From CAMTWJ01 sp964643605 (lineage in GTDB: Bacteria; Patescibacteriota; Saccharimonadia; Saccharimonadales; 2-12-FULL-41-12), in assembly GCA_964643605.1 (NCBI GenBank), contig CAZXTF010000013.1, forward strand, positions 1 to 23,340: DNA of 23,340 nt, given 5' to 3'. This document shows, one piece after another, positions 7,566 through 14,837 of this stretch. Under the pieces are notes generated by a model that was not told where the DNA came from, did no database searches, and saw nothing but the letters and a program-made list of their open reading frames with translations. Numbering within the stretch: the stretch's first letter is position 1; each line of letters opens with the position of its first letter. The position numbers and the translations under genes are program-made.

Positions 7566-8420
7566 TCATAGTTTTTGCCATCTGTTAGCCGACAAGGGTT
7601 TGATTGCTCCTTTAATTTCTAACATAGTTAAGTGTTGTTGATATATCTGGCTGGCAAGACCACTTCGCTGGTGTAATAGCTCTCCATCGGAGATTCCCTG
7701 CTCGAGTAGACTCAAGATAAGCTCTTCTACCTCATTTTCGGGTATATATGCTACTTCTGGGGCTTGGGACAATCCGAGCTCTTCTATGATGTCCTCTGGG
7801 TTTAGGGCCGGCGTAGCCCCCACTGCAATAAGTTTATTGGTGCCCATGCTGTTGATATTGGTGATATTGCCTGGTACGGCAAAGACAGGCTTGCCGAGCT
7901 CGAGTGCAAAATTAGCAGTATGCAAGCTACCGCTACGTTCGGCAGCCTCTGTAACTAATAATATGTCCGATAATGCAGCGATAATCCGGTTGCGAGCTAT
8001 AAAATAGTGTTTCATCGGTTTTTCGTGAGGTTCGTACTCTGTTATCAGTGTTCCGCCTGTTTGTGTAATCTGTTTGGCGAGCCCTTGGTGAGAGCTGGGA
8101 TAGATAGCCTCTAGCCCGCTAGGAAGTACTGCAATAGTCTGGCCTTTGGCGTTCAAACAAGCTCGGTGAGCAATACTGTCGACTCCTAGTGCTAGTCCGC
8201 TTACGATCACTACTCCCCGCTTTGCGAGGGCACTAGAAAAATTTTCGGTCACAGTCCTCCCGTAGCTCGAAACCTTGCGAGATCCCACAATGCCAACTGT
8301 TGGCTTTTGCAGTATATCTGCTAGCTCTGACCCCTGTTGATAAAGAGTTTTTGGTGGCTGATGCAAGTGCTGTAAGCGCTCCGGTATGTTGCTTATGTTT
8401 GTTTTATATTGTTTTTGCAT
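7566..8420 (-). CDS. dprA: DNA-processing protein DprA/Smf
   Basis: DprA binds incoming single-stranded DNA during natural transformation and loads RecA. The 284-residue protein has the Rossmann-like Smf core: VGIVGSRKVSSYG (42-54), VSGLALGVDSIAH (73-85), IAVLPSGLEAIYP (96-108), FIARNRIIAALSD (140-152) and SGSLHTANFALELGKPVFAVPG (163-184). A C-terminal winged-helix region (about 225-282, ELILSLLEQGISDGELLHQRSGL) matches the extra domain seen in many DprA proteins. The N-terminal SAM-like domain is very short. The ATG at 8420 faces the promoter of the structured RNA at 8480 across a short divergent region. DprA in a reduced genome fits natural DNA uptake, which has been reported for the phylum. 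Confidence 0.95.
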   Translation of the reverse strand: MQKQYKTNISNIPERLQHLHQPPKTLYQQGSELADILQKPTVGIVGSRKVSSYGRTVTENFSSALAKRGVVIVSGLALGVDSIAHRACLNAKGQTIAVLPSGLEAIYPSSHQGLAKQITQTGGTLITEYEPHEKPMKHYFIARNRIIAALSDILLVTEAAERSGSLHTANFALELGKPVFAVPGNITNINSMGTNKLIAVGATPALNPEDIIEELGLSQAPEVAYIPENEVEELILSLLEQGISDGELLHQRSGLASQIYQQHLTMLEIKGAIKPLSANRWQKL

Positions 8421-8444
8421 AAAAAGCTAATTGATGTAAAAGTA

Positions 8445-8473
8445 TTGACTTAAAGAAATATTTTTGCTATAAT
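8445..8473 (+). promoter_or_regulatory. Consensus promoter for the structured RNA
   Basis: TTGACT (8445-8450) and TATAAT (8468-8473) are separated by 17 bases. The predicted start is close to 8480. No open reading frame with a normal start follows for nearly 400 bases, which points to a noncoding transcript or a very long leader. Confidence 0.88.
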
Positions 8474-8479
8474 GGCAAA

Positions 8480-8849
8480 TTGTAAGTTCAGATATTGATT
8501 TTGAACTTAGGTACCTTACATTACCCCAATGTTAGATTGTTTTAGAGAGCGGCCGATGGTCGCATAGATTTCTAGGTAGTTACCCTCCACCTAGTATATC
8601 GCAAGTTCCCTCACCTTTATGGTAGGATGCTCTAAAACAAACTTACCCCTTTAACTTAAAGAGGAGTTTCCTCTTTATCCCCTCATACGGCAAGTACGAA
8701 AAGTATTCTACCGTGCGTAGAGGCGCAAATCCTTTGGAGTTTTGGATCTTGACGCTTTGCTGGGGTGGGTTGAAGGGTTTATGGAGATATCGTCAGATGT
8801 CTCCTGAAATGAGCTTCCAGCGGTGCCCACCCCCTCTGGAGGCTCTTTT
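8480..8849 (+). ncRNA. Candidate structured RNA of about 370 nt, class not recognised
   Basis: A consensus promoter and a terminator-like end bracket a region full of perfect helices. These are TAAGTTCA/TGAACTTA (8483-8490 with 8502-8509), an 11-pair closing stem TTGTTTTAGAG/CTCTAAAACAA (8537-8547 with 8630-8640) enclosing CTAGGT/ACCTAG (8572-8577 with 8589-8594), AAAGAGGA/TCCTCTTT (8658-8665 with 8669-8676), ACGG/CCGT (8687-8690 with 8711-8714), GGAGATATC/GATGTCTCC (8783-8791 with 8796-8804) and GAGCTTCCAG/CTGGAGGCTC (8811-8820 with 8836-8845). The loop of the last hairpin contains CCCACCCC (8826-8833), fully complementary to GGGGTGGG (8762-8769), which predicts an 8-pair pseudoknot. I looked for the RNase P P4 motifs, tmRNA ends, the SRP Alu/S motif and common riboswitch cores and found none. 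It may act alone or as the leader of the genes at 8871-9487. Confidence 0.72.
8811..8849 (+). terminator. Terminator-like hairpin ending the structured RNA
   Basis: A ten-pair stem (one T-G pair) with a 15-base loop is followed by TTTTC. The loop also holds the pseudoknot partner, so termination could depend on the fold of the RNA. Confidence 0.6.
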
Positions 8850-8870
8850 CAGTTATAATGGAAACAGACC

Positions 8871-9176
8871 ATGGAAGTTAGAGGCGAAAAAGTATATCTC
8901 AACAAAACAGAAAAAGCTGTAACGGACTACTCAAGCCCGCTATCCTTTGCTGATGTGCTGGCATTACGTGAGCAGCTCGTAGAAGATGTGCAAGAACTTA
9001 TTGATTTGCGGGCAGACGACAGGCTAGATATGACTACTCGAACAATGTTGATTTCTAGAGGTGCACAGCTAGACTCTAGGAGTAATTTACTGAACAATAT
9101 TACTCGAGCTGTTGCTGCCCAAACAAGTCCTGAAGAAGAACTAGCAGCGTATGTTATAAGGAGCCAACAGCGATGA
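8871..9176 (+). CDS. Small uncharacterised protein, first gene of a coupled pair
   Basis: A 101-residue acidic, probably mostly helical soluble protein of no recognised family. It contains LALREQLVEDVQELIDLRADDRL and a C-terminal TSPEEELAAYVIRSQQR. No membrane segment or signal peptide is seen. Its TGA stop overlaps the ATG of the next gene (ATGA), so the two are translationally coupled and probably work together. The ATG has only a weak GGAA upstream. A TATAAT at 8854-8859 sits 11 bases before it, so a nearly leaderless transcript is possible, although no -35 box is visible. Otherwise expression would depend on readthrough from the structured RNA. Confidence 0.7.
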   Translation: MEVRGEKVYLNKTEKAVTDYSSPLSFADVLALREQLVEDVQELIDLRADDRLDMTTRTMLISRGAQLDSRSNLLNNITRAVAAQTSPEEELAAYVIRSQQR

Positions 9177-9487
9177 AATTAAAAGGTGAGCAAGTAAAAT
9201 TTAGTCGCAGAGAGCGTCTTAGCATGGGTTGGCCACGAGGACTAGAGCTTTTAGTCGGAGATATTCCAATATATCTTGAAAGAGATTCGAGAACTTTTGA
9301 TAAGATCATCGAGAGGATAGATCCTACCGAACCCCTAGTAGGTACTATGGAGGGTGTGCAGCTTGCTCGGATTGAAAATCGAGCTTTCTTCTTGGCCAAA
9401 GCCCAAGATAAGTTTGTTGAGCAGCAAATGCCAATAGTCGAAGCTGGTATACAGAGACTTCTTGAAAACCAAGAAGTTAAACTATAA
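9173..9487 (+). CDS. Small uncharacterised protein, second gene of a coupled pair
   Basis: A 104-residue soluble protein without a recognised family. It opens MKLKGEQVKFSRRERLSMGW, carries GLELLVGDIPIYLERDSRTFDKII, and ends in a helical segment QMPIVEAGIQRLLENQEVKL. It starts inside the stop of the preceding gene (ATGA overlap). Its 3' end overlaps the 3' end of pth on the other strand by 11 bases (9477-9487), a tight convergent arrangement that leaves no room for a separate terminator. Its partner and role are unknown. Confidence 0.7.
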   Translation: MKLKGEQVKFSRRERLSMGWPRGLELLVGDIPIYLERDSRTFDKIIERIDPTEPLVGTMEGVQLARIENRAFFLAKAQDKFVEQQMPIVEAGIQRLLENQEVKL

Positions 9488-10115
9488 AACTACGGGTTTC
9501 GGGCTCCAGGTTGCCCTTGCCATGGATAAACTCACTTATGATGATTTGAGTGCCTTTTAGCACTTTCTCTAGGCTTTCTGCCTGTGTTTTTGAGAACTTG
9601 CCGAGCACATAGTCGACACTGTCGATCTGGAGTGGGTCTTTGGGGCCGATGCCACACCGAAGCCGCCAGGTATCTTCCGAGCCGTGCTGAATAACGGACT
9701 TAATACCGTTATTGCCTGCATCACTTCCGCCCCGCCGAATACGAATTTTGCCAAAATCTATGTCCAGCTCGTCGTGAACAATCAAGGTGCGGCTGTCGTC
9801 GACTTTATAGAATTGTTTGATAGCCTGCACGGCGGTGCCACTGTCATTCATAAGGGTAGTTGGCTTTGCTAGGATAATTCGATTGCCGTCGAGCGTGCCG
9901 CTACTTTCTTGGCACTTTAGGTCTTTTTTATCGATCCACTGGCTAAAATCATTGTTTTTTGCGAGGTAGTCAACACTCAAAAACCCGAGATTATGGCGAG
10001 TGTTTTCGTATTCTTTACCGATGTTACCAAGGCCGATAATTAGATACGTCTCTTGCCCGCCAATGGTATACAGCGGAGCTTCATTTTTATATTGCTGACG
10101 TTCAAATAATCCCAT
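9477..10115 (-). CDS. pth: Peptidyl-tRNA hydrolase
   Basis: It recycles peptidyl-tRNA released from stalled ribosomes by cleaving the ester bond. The 212-residue protein matches the Pth fold: YLIIGLGNIGKEYENTRHNLGF, with the catalytic His at residue 41, KPTTLMNDSG (84-93, substrate-binding Asn90) and VHDELDIDFGKIRIRRGG (113-130, catalytic-network Asp115). The usual GGHGGHNG segment reads GGSDAGNNG, so one His is replaced. An N-terminal extension of about 20 residues precedes the core. The ATG overlaps the der stop by one base (TAATG), so it is coupled to der. No separate promoter is evident. Confidence 0.95.
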   Translation of the reverse strand: MGLFERQQYKNEAPLYTIGGQETYLIIGLGNIGKEYENTRHNLGFLSVDYLAKNNDFSQWIDKKDLKCQESSGTLDGNRIILAKPTTLMNDSGTAVQAIKQFYKVDDSRTLIVHDELDIDFGKIRIRRGGSDAGNNGIKSVIQHGSEDTWRLRCGIGPKDPLQIDSVDYVLGKFSKTQAESLEKVLKGTQIIISEFIHGKGNLEPETRSFIV

Positions 10116-11482
10116 TATTTTCCTTTCGTGGGGCTTTGGCCGTGTTTGTGCCGGTCATTTTTTTCGATAAACCAAAAACGAATTGGTGTGCCTTCAAAAT
10201 TATATACTTCCCTGAGAGATCGTTCCATAAAACGCTTGTAACTCCAGTGCAAAAACTTGGTATGAGCCCCGAAAACCTTAAAGCTTGGGTCGGGGTTGTC
10301 GTCTTCTTGGACGATATAGTTGAGCTTAGGATTACGGTTTTTGAGCCCTGCTGGCGGGTGCTTGTTAATTACGCCTCGTAGCCAGCGATTGAGCTCGGTA
10401 GTTTTAATGACTGTTTTGCGGCGTTCATCGATGGCTAGAGCGAGGTCAAAAAGTTTGGTAACATTTTGCCCTGTTACAGAGCTAGTGAAGATAAGTGGTG
10501 CCCACGGCACAAAATCATAATCGTGAGCAATCCGTGGAGCCAACTGATCCCTGGTAAAGGCATCTTTATCCAGACTGTCCCACTTGCTGACGACAAGTAC
10601 CAACCCCTTGCCAGCTTCCTTGATGAGTCCGGCAATTTTTTGGTCCAGCTGTACGTGCAGCTCATTTGCATCGAGTAGTAACAAGCAAACATCGGCTTGT
10701 TCGATTGCTGCAAGCGAGCGGATAACGCTAAACTTCTCGATCCCCTTTTCTATTTTGCCGCTGCGGCGGATACCGGCGGTATCGAGGAGTTCAATCTCTC
10801 GACCTTGGTACTTTACGATGATCCGGTTCACATCTCTGGTGGTGCCTGCCCTGTCTGCTACCACGGCTTGTTGCTTTTTGGCGAGAGAGTTAAAGATAGC
10901 CGATTTACCGACGTTTGGTCTGCCCAAGATAGCAATACGGATGCGATCGTCGGCTTCGACCATGGTGGCTTTGGGCAGGATCTTCAGCAGGTGTTCTAGC
11001 AGATCATCAATGCCTCTAGACTGCGTGACGCTGGTTGCAAAGATTGGCTTAATACCTAGTTTTTGTAGATGGCTCTGGTCTTTGCCTCGGTATTTGTCGA
11101 GCTTGTTGGCAACCAAAATTACTGGCTTTTTGCTCTTTAGAGCCATCTTGGCGACACGGCGGTCTTCTTCGGTAACTACCGTACTTACCTCTGTCATAAC
11201 GATGATTACATCGGCGCTATCGGCAGCCTGGGTAATCTGTTCTTGGATAGTAAACTCAAAATCATCCTCGGGGTCTTTAATGCCAGCGGTATCTACTACC
11301 CAGAAGTTTTGCTCTTTGCGTCCGTCCCACAGTGAAGCTTTGGCCATAATACTGTCTCTAGTAGTGCCTGGTTCGTTGGCAACAATGGCTTCTCTTCGTT
11401 CTAAGATGGCATTAAAAAGACTAGACTTGCCAACATTAGCACGCCCGACGATTGCTACAATCGGTAACTTCTTTTTACTCAT
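10115..11482 (-). CDS. der: Ribosome assembly GTPase Der (EngA)
   Basis: Der has two tandem GTPase domains and helps mature the 50S subunit. The 455-residue length is typical. Domain 1 shows GRANVGKSS (13-21), DTAG (64-67) and NKLDKY. Domain 2 shows GRPNVGKSA followed by GTTRDVNR, DTAGIRRSGKIEKGIEKFS and SKWDSLDKD. The last 100 or so residues form the KH-like domain, with RWLRGVINKHPPAG and the RFMERSLREVYNFEGTPIRFWF ending characteristic of Der. The start is ATG at 11482, 9 bases after the rluB-type gene. The gene sits between a pseudouridine synthase and pth, in a translation-related minus-strand operon. Confidence 0.97.
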   Translation of the reverse strand: MSKKKLPIVAIVGRANVGKSSLFNAILERREAIVANEPGTTRDSIMAKASLWDGRKEQNFWVVDTAGIKDPEDDFEFTIQEQITQAADSADVIIVMTEVSTVVTEEDRRVAKMALKSKKPVILVANKLDKYRGKDQSHLQKLGIKPIFATSVTQSRGIDDLLEHLLKILPKATMVEADDRIRIAILGRPNVGKSAIFNSLAKKQQAVVADRAGTTRDVNRIIVKYQGREIELLDTAGIRRSGKIEKGIEKFSVIRSLAAIEQADVCLLLLDANELHVQLDQKIAGLIKEAGKGLVLVVSKWDSLDKDAFTRDQLAPRIAHDYDFVPWAPLIFTSSVTGQNVTKLFDLALAIDERRKTVIKTTELNRWLRGVINKHPPAGLKNRNPKLNYIVQEDDNPDPSFKVFGAHTKFLHWSYKRFMERSLREVYNFEGTPIRFWFIEKNDRHKHGQSPTKGK

Positions 11483-11491
11483 TAATGACTA

Positions 11492-12163
11492 TTATACAAC
11501 ATTCTTCCCTGTTATAACAGTGGTCCATTTACCTAATTGCAATTTTCCGAGATTAAAGGAGCCAAAATGGGTGCGGTGGAGTTTGGTTACCTTGTAGCCT
11601 AGTGCTTCAAAGGTGCGACGAATTTGCCGATTGCGACCCTCGCTCATAGTAATTTTGAGATGACTTCCTTCTTTCTCGATCATGAACTTGCTGGGTCCAT
11701 CTTCTAGGTTTACCCCGATATCCGAAATCATCTGTTGGTGAAGTGGCTGCAAAGGTCTGCCGAGCGTTACCTCGTATATTTTTGTTTTTTGATATTTTGG
11801 GTGAGTTAATTCTTGTGCCAGAGAGCCGTCGTTCGTAAGAAGAAGTAAGCCCGAAGAGTCTTTATCGAGACGCCCCACGGTATTGAGATGCTGTAACTCT
11901 TTTGGGAGCAGATCGTATACTGTTTTACTGCCCTGCCCCTCCCTGCTGCAAACATAGCTAACAGGTTTGTTTAGAAGAATAGTCTGTAATTCTGTCTGAG
12001 AGCTAACAGGCTTATTATCAAGTCTTACTGTATCGCCTGGAGCTATTTGTAGGCCTTCAGATGGCTTTTCTCCATTCACGGTCACTCTGCCAGCAGTAAT
12101 AGCTTCGTCGGCTCCACGACGAGATAACTCTGTGTGGAGAGCCAAAAACTTATTAATTCGCAT
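11492..12163 (-). CDS. rluB: RsuA/RluB/RluE-family rRNA pseudouridine synthase
   Basis: It converts a uridine in rRNA to pseudouridine. The 223-residue protein starts with an S4 RNA-binding domain (about 1-48, MRINKFLALHTELSRRGADEAI ... GRVTVNG). The catalytic motif GRLDKDSSGLLLLTNDG (97-113) follows, with nucleophile Asp100, then the family's KIYEVTLGRPL and SEGRNRQIRRTFEALGYKVTKLHRTHFG. RluB (23S), RluE and RsuA (16S) cannot be told apart with certainty; the general resemblance favours RluB. It starts 7 bases after the response regulator stop and 9 bases before der. Confidence 0.9.
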   Translation of the reverse strand: MRINKFLALHTELSRRGADEAITAGRVTVNGEKPSEGLQIAPGDTVRLDNKPVSSQTELQTILLNKPVSYVCSREGQGSKTVYDLLPKELQHLNTVGRLDKDSSGLLLLTNDGSLAQELTHPKYQKTKIYEVTLGRPLQPLHQQMISDIGVNLEDGPSKFMIEKEGSHLKITMSEGRNRQIRRTFEALGYKVTKLHRTHFGSFNLGKLQLGKWTTVITGKNVV

Positions 12164-12170
12164 ACTCTAA

Positions 12171-13310
12171 TTATAGAGCAATTTTGCTATGTGGGTCACC
12201 TGGCTCGGTAGGCGGAGTCTCTGGAGCAGGATTAGCTGGTGGAGGTGTAGTAGTTTTTGCTTCTTCGGCAGCAACTAGAGCCTGTAAGTCGGGACCTTCT
12301 GTAAGGTCATTTAGAGGTTCGATAACTTTCTTCTTGCCGTGCTCGTCGTCGAGTGGGTTGTCAGGGCGCTCTGGTCCTCCTGCTACTACATCTGATTCAT
12401 TTTGGTCTGTAGACTTTTCTTCTTCTGCTAATGCCTCTGCTAGATTTGGTCCTACTGGAGCTTCGGCGGGTTCGGGAGTAGTTGGTAATTCTGGAGCTAT
12501 GCTCTCTGGAGCAGCTGGTGCTGTAGCTTCATCTGGAGGGGTTGGCAATACGACAGTCGGTGTTGGTACGCTTACAGGCGTTTCGCTTGGCGTAGGGACT
12601 GCAGGAGCTTCTGGCGCTATTTGTGGTTCGGCGGTAGGTTCTTCGACCACATTAATCTTGGTTGGTTCGGCAACTGGAGCTTCAGGAGTTGGCGTGCTCG
12701 GTGGTGCCACAGAAGGTTCTGTAGGTAGTTCTGGTGCTACATCGGTAGCTGGCACAGGGTCGCTGGCTGGAGGAACTGAAGGCTCTGCTGGTACGCTTGC
12801 GGCAGTGTCGTCTGCTGGGGGCGCAGCAACGGGTACATCCTGAACCGTTGGAGGCGTTGGTGTAGCTACAGGAGCTGCGGTCTCGGTTGCGGAAGATGCC
12901 TCAACTGGACTGACATCTGCTGGTGTAGCAGGAGGTGTAGCGTCGCCAGCTAGAACTTCTCGGACAACATTCGCAACGTCTTCTAGGGTTACCTGAGATT
13001 TTACGAGGTAACGATCGGCGCCGAGCTTGTCGGCACGGGCTTTATCTTCGGCTTGGGATAGTGCAGTCATCATAATAACTTTGGTGTCACGAGTTTCTGG
13101 TGCATTACGCAAGATATCAAGCATGTCAAAACCGCTCACTCGGGGCATCATAACGTCCGAAATGATAAGATCTGGCTTTTCTTTTACAGCAATGGCTAGT
13201 GCTTCTTCGCCATCTTTGGCGGCAACAATTTCATGACCCTCTGCTTGCAGGCGGGCACCATAAATCTCACGAAGATTATTATCGTCCTCGACTAACATTA
13301 TTTTTGCCAC
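12171..13310 (-). CDS. Response regulator receiver protein with long Pro/Ala/Thr/Glu tail
   Basis: Residues 1-120 form a complete receiver domain: acidic pair EDD (8-10), phosphorylation site D52 in LIISDVMMP, T82 in IMMTAL and K104 in YLVKSQ. Residues 124-379 are low-complexity, made of Pro, Ala, Thr, Val and Glu with recurring PxxP, APEAPV and PTEPS words. No DNA-binding domain follows, so output must be by protein contact. The tail is probably disordered and could act as a linker or scaffold. The gene lies 55 bases after the histidine kinase and 7 bases before rluB, so it is the likely partner of that kinase. The antisense strand of the tail gives a long Gly/Ser-rich open frame that I regard as spurious. 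Confidence 0.9.
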   Translation of the reverse strand: MAKIMLVEDDNNLREIYGARLQAEGHEIVAAKDGEEALAIAVKEKPDLIISDVMMPRVSGFDMLDILRNAPETRDTKVIMMTALSQAEDKARADKLGADRYLVKSQVTLEDVANVVREVLAGDATPPATPADVSPVEASSATETAAPVATPTPPTVQDVPVAAPPADDTAASVPAEPSVPPASDPVPATDVAPELPTEPSVAPPSTPTPEAPVAEPTKINVVEEPTAEPQIAPEAPAVPTPSETPVSVPTPTVVLPTPPDEATAPAAPESIAPELPTTPEPAEAPVGPNLAEALAEEEKSTDQNESDVVAGGPERPDNPLDDEHGKKKVIEPLNDLTEGPDLQALVAAEEAKTTTPPPANPAPETPPTEPGDPHSKIAL

Positions 13311-13365
13311 TACTTTGTACCCCCTGTTGTCGGTCTATGTATCGTTTGCATAAATTGTATCATGT

Positions 13366-14607
13366 TTATGCTAAGATGTTGCCTTTTTCGCTTTGCTGTA
13401 ATTGGGCTGCTCGAGATGCAGATATTCTGGGGAGGTTAATAAAAAAGGTTGTTCCCTGCCCAAGAGTACTTTCTGCCCAGATTCGGCCGTTATAAAGTTC
13501 TACGATTTTTTTGCAGATAAATAGCCCCAAGCCCGTGCCGCCGATGGCTCGGGTTGCAGTGTTGTCGACTCGGTAGAATTTCTGGAAGAGGTGTGGCAGG
13601 TCTTCGGCGGGGATACCTGGCCCGGTGTCCTTGACGCTAATTTGGACGATATCGTCGTTGCCGGTGATGGNNNNNNNNNNCTCGGTGTATTTTATGGCAT
13701 TATCAAATACGTTGGTTACAACTTCTCGGATTCTGTCTGGGTCTACGTGAGCGTAGAAAATTGGATGCAGCGTCTTGGCGGTGCTACCACTGGCATCGAT
13801 GATGCCTCCAGAGTTTTCGTGGTTACTCACGACAAATTCCATCTCAAGCCCTTTCTTTTGAGCCCCAAAGCGTAGGTCTTCGGCCAGCTGCTCAGTAAAG
13901 GCACTCATGTCGACAGCTACTGGGTGGCTAATCAAGCGGCCATCTTCGGCTTTTGCACTAGTAAGAAGGTCCTGGAAGAGCTTGCCGAGGTGCTGTGTGC
14001 TGGCGTGGGCCTTTTCGAGGTACTCACGAGCTTTGGCATCGATTTTGCTGACGTTATTGTTCATCGCCAGGGCTAGGTAGCCTTCAATTGCTGCCACAGG
14101 AGTGCGCATTTCGTGGCTGGCTGTACTGATAAAATCGGCTCGTTGTTTTTCGACCTTGCGCTCTTGGCTGATATCTCGGAGCACTGCCACACAGCCACCT
14201 ACTTCGTTGGTTCCAGGTACGATTATAGGAGAGACTACCAGCGATACAATTTGTTGCTTACCTTCTCGTCCTAAGAGGCTCATGGTTTGATTGATAACCT
14301 CTTTTTGGGTAAAAACAGCGGTAAACGGATCTTCTCCTGACTCGAGAGGCTTGCCGTCTTCTTTGTCGAGCTTTACGACCAGACGGACGTCTATATTGAG
14401 TGCTTCATCTACTGGCCATTGAGTCATGGCTGCCGCCGCTGGGTTGATAAGACTAATTGTTCCCTTGGTATCCGTTACGATCACACCGTCGGCAATAGAT
14501 TGAATAAGTATCTCAGATTGCTGCTTATTTTTGAGCATCCCTGAGAGTTTATCGTCCTTTTGCCCCTCGGTACTAGCATGGAAACGCTTCCAACTAAACA
14601 AGCTCAA
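13366..14607 (-). CDS. Soluble PAS-domain sensor histidine kinase
   Basis: The 413-residue kinase has a PAS domain (about 32-148, with ADGVIVTDTKGTISLINPAA), a HisKA dimerisation domain with phospho-acceptor H165 in STASHEMRTPVAAIEGYL, and a HATPase_c domain with the N box NVFDNAIKYTE, G1 box DTGPGIP, F box FQKFYRVD and G2 box GGTGLGLFICKKIVE. The start is TTG at 14607, with a strong GGAGGA 6 bases upstream. In-frame hydrophobic codons just before it have no ATG, GTG or TTG start, so the annotated form has no membrane segment. A 10-N gap lies between the N and G1 boxes. A weak promoter (TATACT, 14667-14672) may drive this gene and the following receiver-rluB-der-pth run. Confidence 0.92.
   Translation of the reverse strand: MSLFSWKRFHASTEGQKDDKLSGMLKNKQQSEILIQSIADGVIVTDTKGTISLINPAAAAMTQWPVDEALNIDVRLVVKLDKEDGKPLESGEDPFTAVFTQKEVINQTMSLLGREGKQQIVSLVVSPIIVPGTNEVGGCVAVLRDISQERKVEKQRADFISTASHEMRTPVAAIEGYLALAMNNNVSKIDAKAREYLEKAHASTQHLGKLFQDLLTSAKAEDGRLISHPVAVDMSAFTEQLAEDLRFGAQKKGLEMEFVVSNHENSGGIIDASGSTAKTLHPIFYAHVDPDRIREVVTNVFDNAIKYTEXXXXITGNDDIVQISVKDTGPGIPAEDLPHLFQKFYRVDNTATRAIGGTGLGLFICKKIVELYNGRIWAESTLGQGTTFFINLPRISASRAAQLQQSEKGNILA
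13671..13680. other. Assembly gap (10 N) inside the histidine kinase
   Basis: The gap falls between NAIKYTE and ITGNDDIVQISVKDTG. The flanks share no overlap. The distance from the N box to the G1 box is about four residues shorter than usual, so the true gap is probably a little longer than 10 bases, though the frame is kept as written. Confidence 0.85.
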
Positions 14608-14723
14608 GATATATCCTCCAACAAGTAGCCCACATACCAGTTATCAACCAATTCCATGCTGTTTTAAGTATACGATGTAAACGCTTATGCTACCAGAGTA
14701 TTTCATCTGGCGGACGAAAGATA

Positions 14724-14729
14724 TATAAT
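14724..14729 (+). promoter_or_regulatory. -10 box of the tRNA-Glu promoter
   Basis: TATAAT lies 32 bases before the tRNA 5' end, a suitable distance for a short pre-tRNA leader. The -35 position (around 14701-14706, TTTCAT) is poor. Confidence 0.5.
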
Positions 14730-14761
14730 TATTCTCTGTAGCCGACGGTAATTCAAAATTT

Positions 14762-14837
14762 GGTCCCATCGTCTAACGGTTTAGGACACCAGGTTCTCAT
14801 CCTGGAAATCGGGGTTCGATTCCCCGTGGGATCACCA
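14762..14837 (+). tRNA. tRNA-Glu (anticodon CTC)
   Basis: A complete 73-base cloverleaf plus an encoded CCA (14835-14837). The acceptor stem is GGTCCCA paired with TGGGATC (one G-T pair). The anticodon stem CCAGG/CCTGG encloses the loop TTCTCAT, so the anticodon is CTC at 14796-14798. The T arm contains GGTTCGATTCC. It serves as the integration site of the neighbouring recombinase element: the recombinase stop codon lies antisense over the anticodon. Confidence 0.95.

Noticed and set aside
8480..8849. Structured RNA as RNase P RNA or tmRNA
   Set aside because: The size fits, but the GGAAAGTCC and ACAGAAA motifs of RNase P, and the tRNA-like ends and tag ORF of tmRNA, were not found by eye. 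A covariance search would settle it.
8800..8850. T-box-like GGGTGGGCACCGC on the minus strand upstream of dprA
   Set aside because: It resembles the AGGGTGGNACCGCG motif only loosely. It is more than 400 bases from dprA, and no T-box specifier stem or aminoacyl-tRNA-related gene is present. The plus-strand promoter explains the region better.
8713..8922. 69-codon plus-strand ORF across the structured RNA
   Set aside because: It starts at a non-ATG codon within RNA helices, passes through the terminator hairpin and overlaps the start of the better-supported gene at 8871. No family features.
10584..11597. 337-codon plus-strand ORF antisense to der
   Set aside because: It lies entirely across der and the der/rluB junction. 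Ser/Leu-rich composition reflects the complementary strand, and der is unambiguous.
12184..12843. 219-codon plus-strand ORF rich in Gly and Ser
   Set aside because: It is the antisense of the Pro/Ala/Thr/Glu tail of the response regulator. Composition bias keeps the frame open; no start signal or family features.
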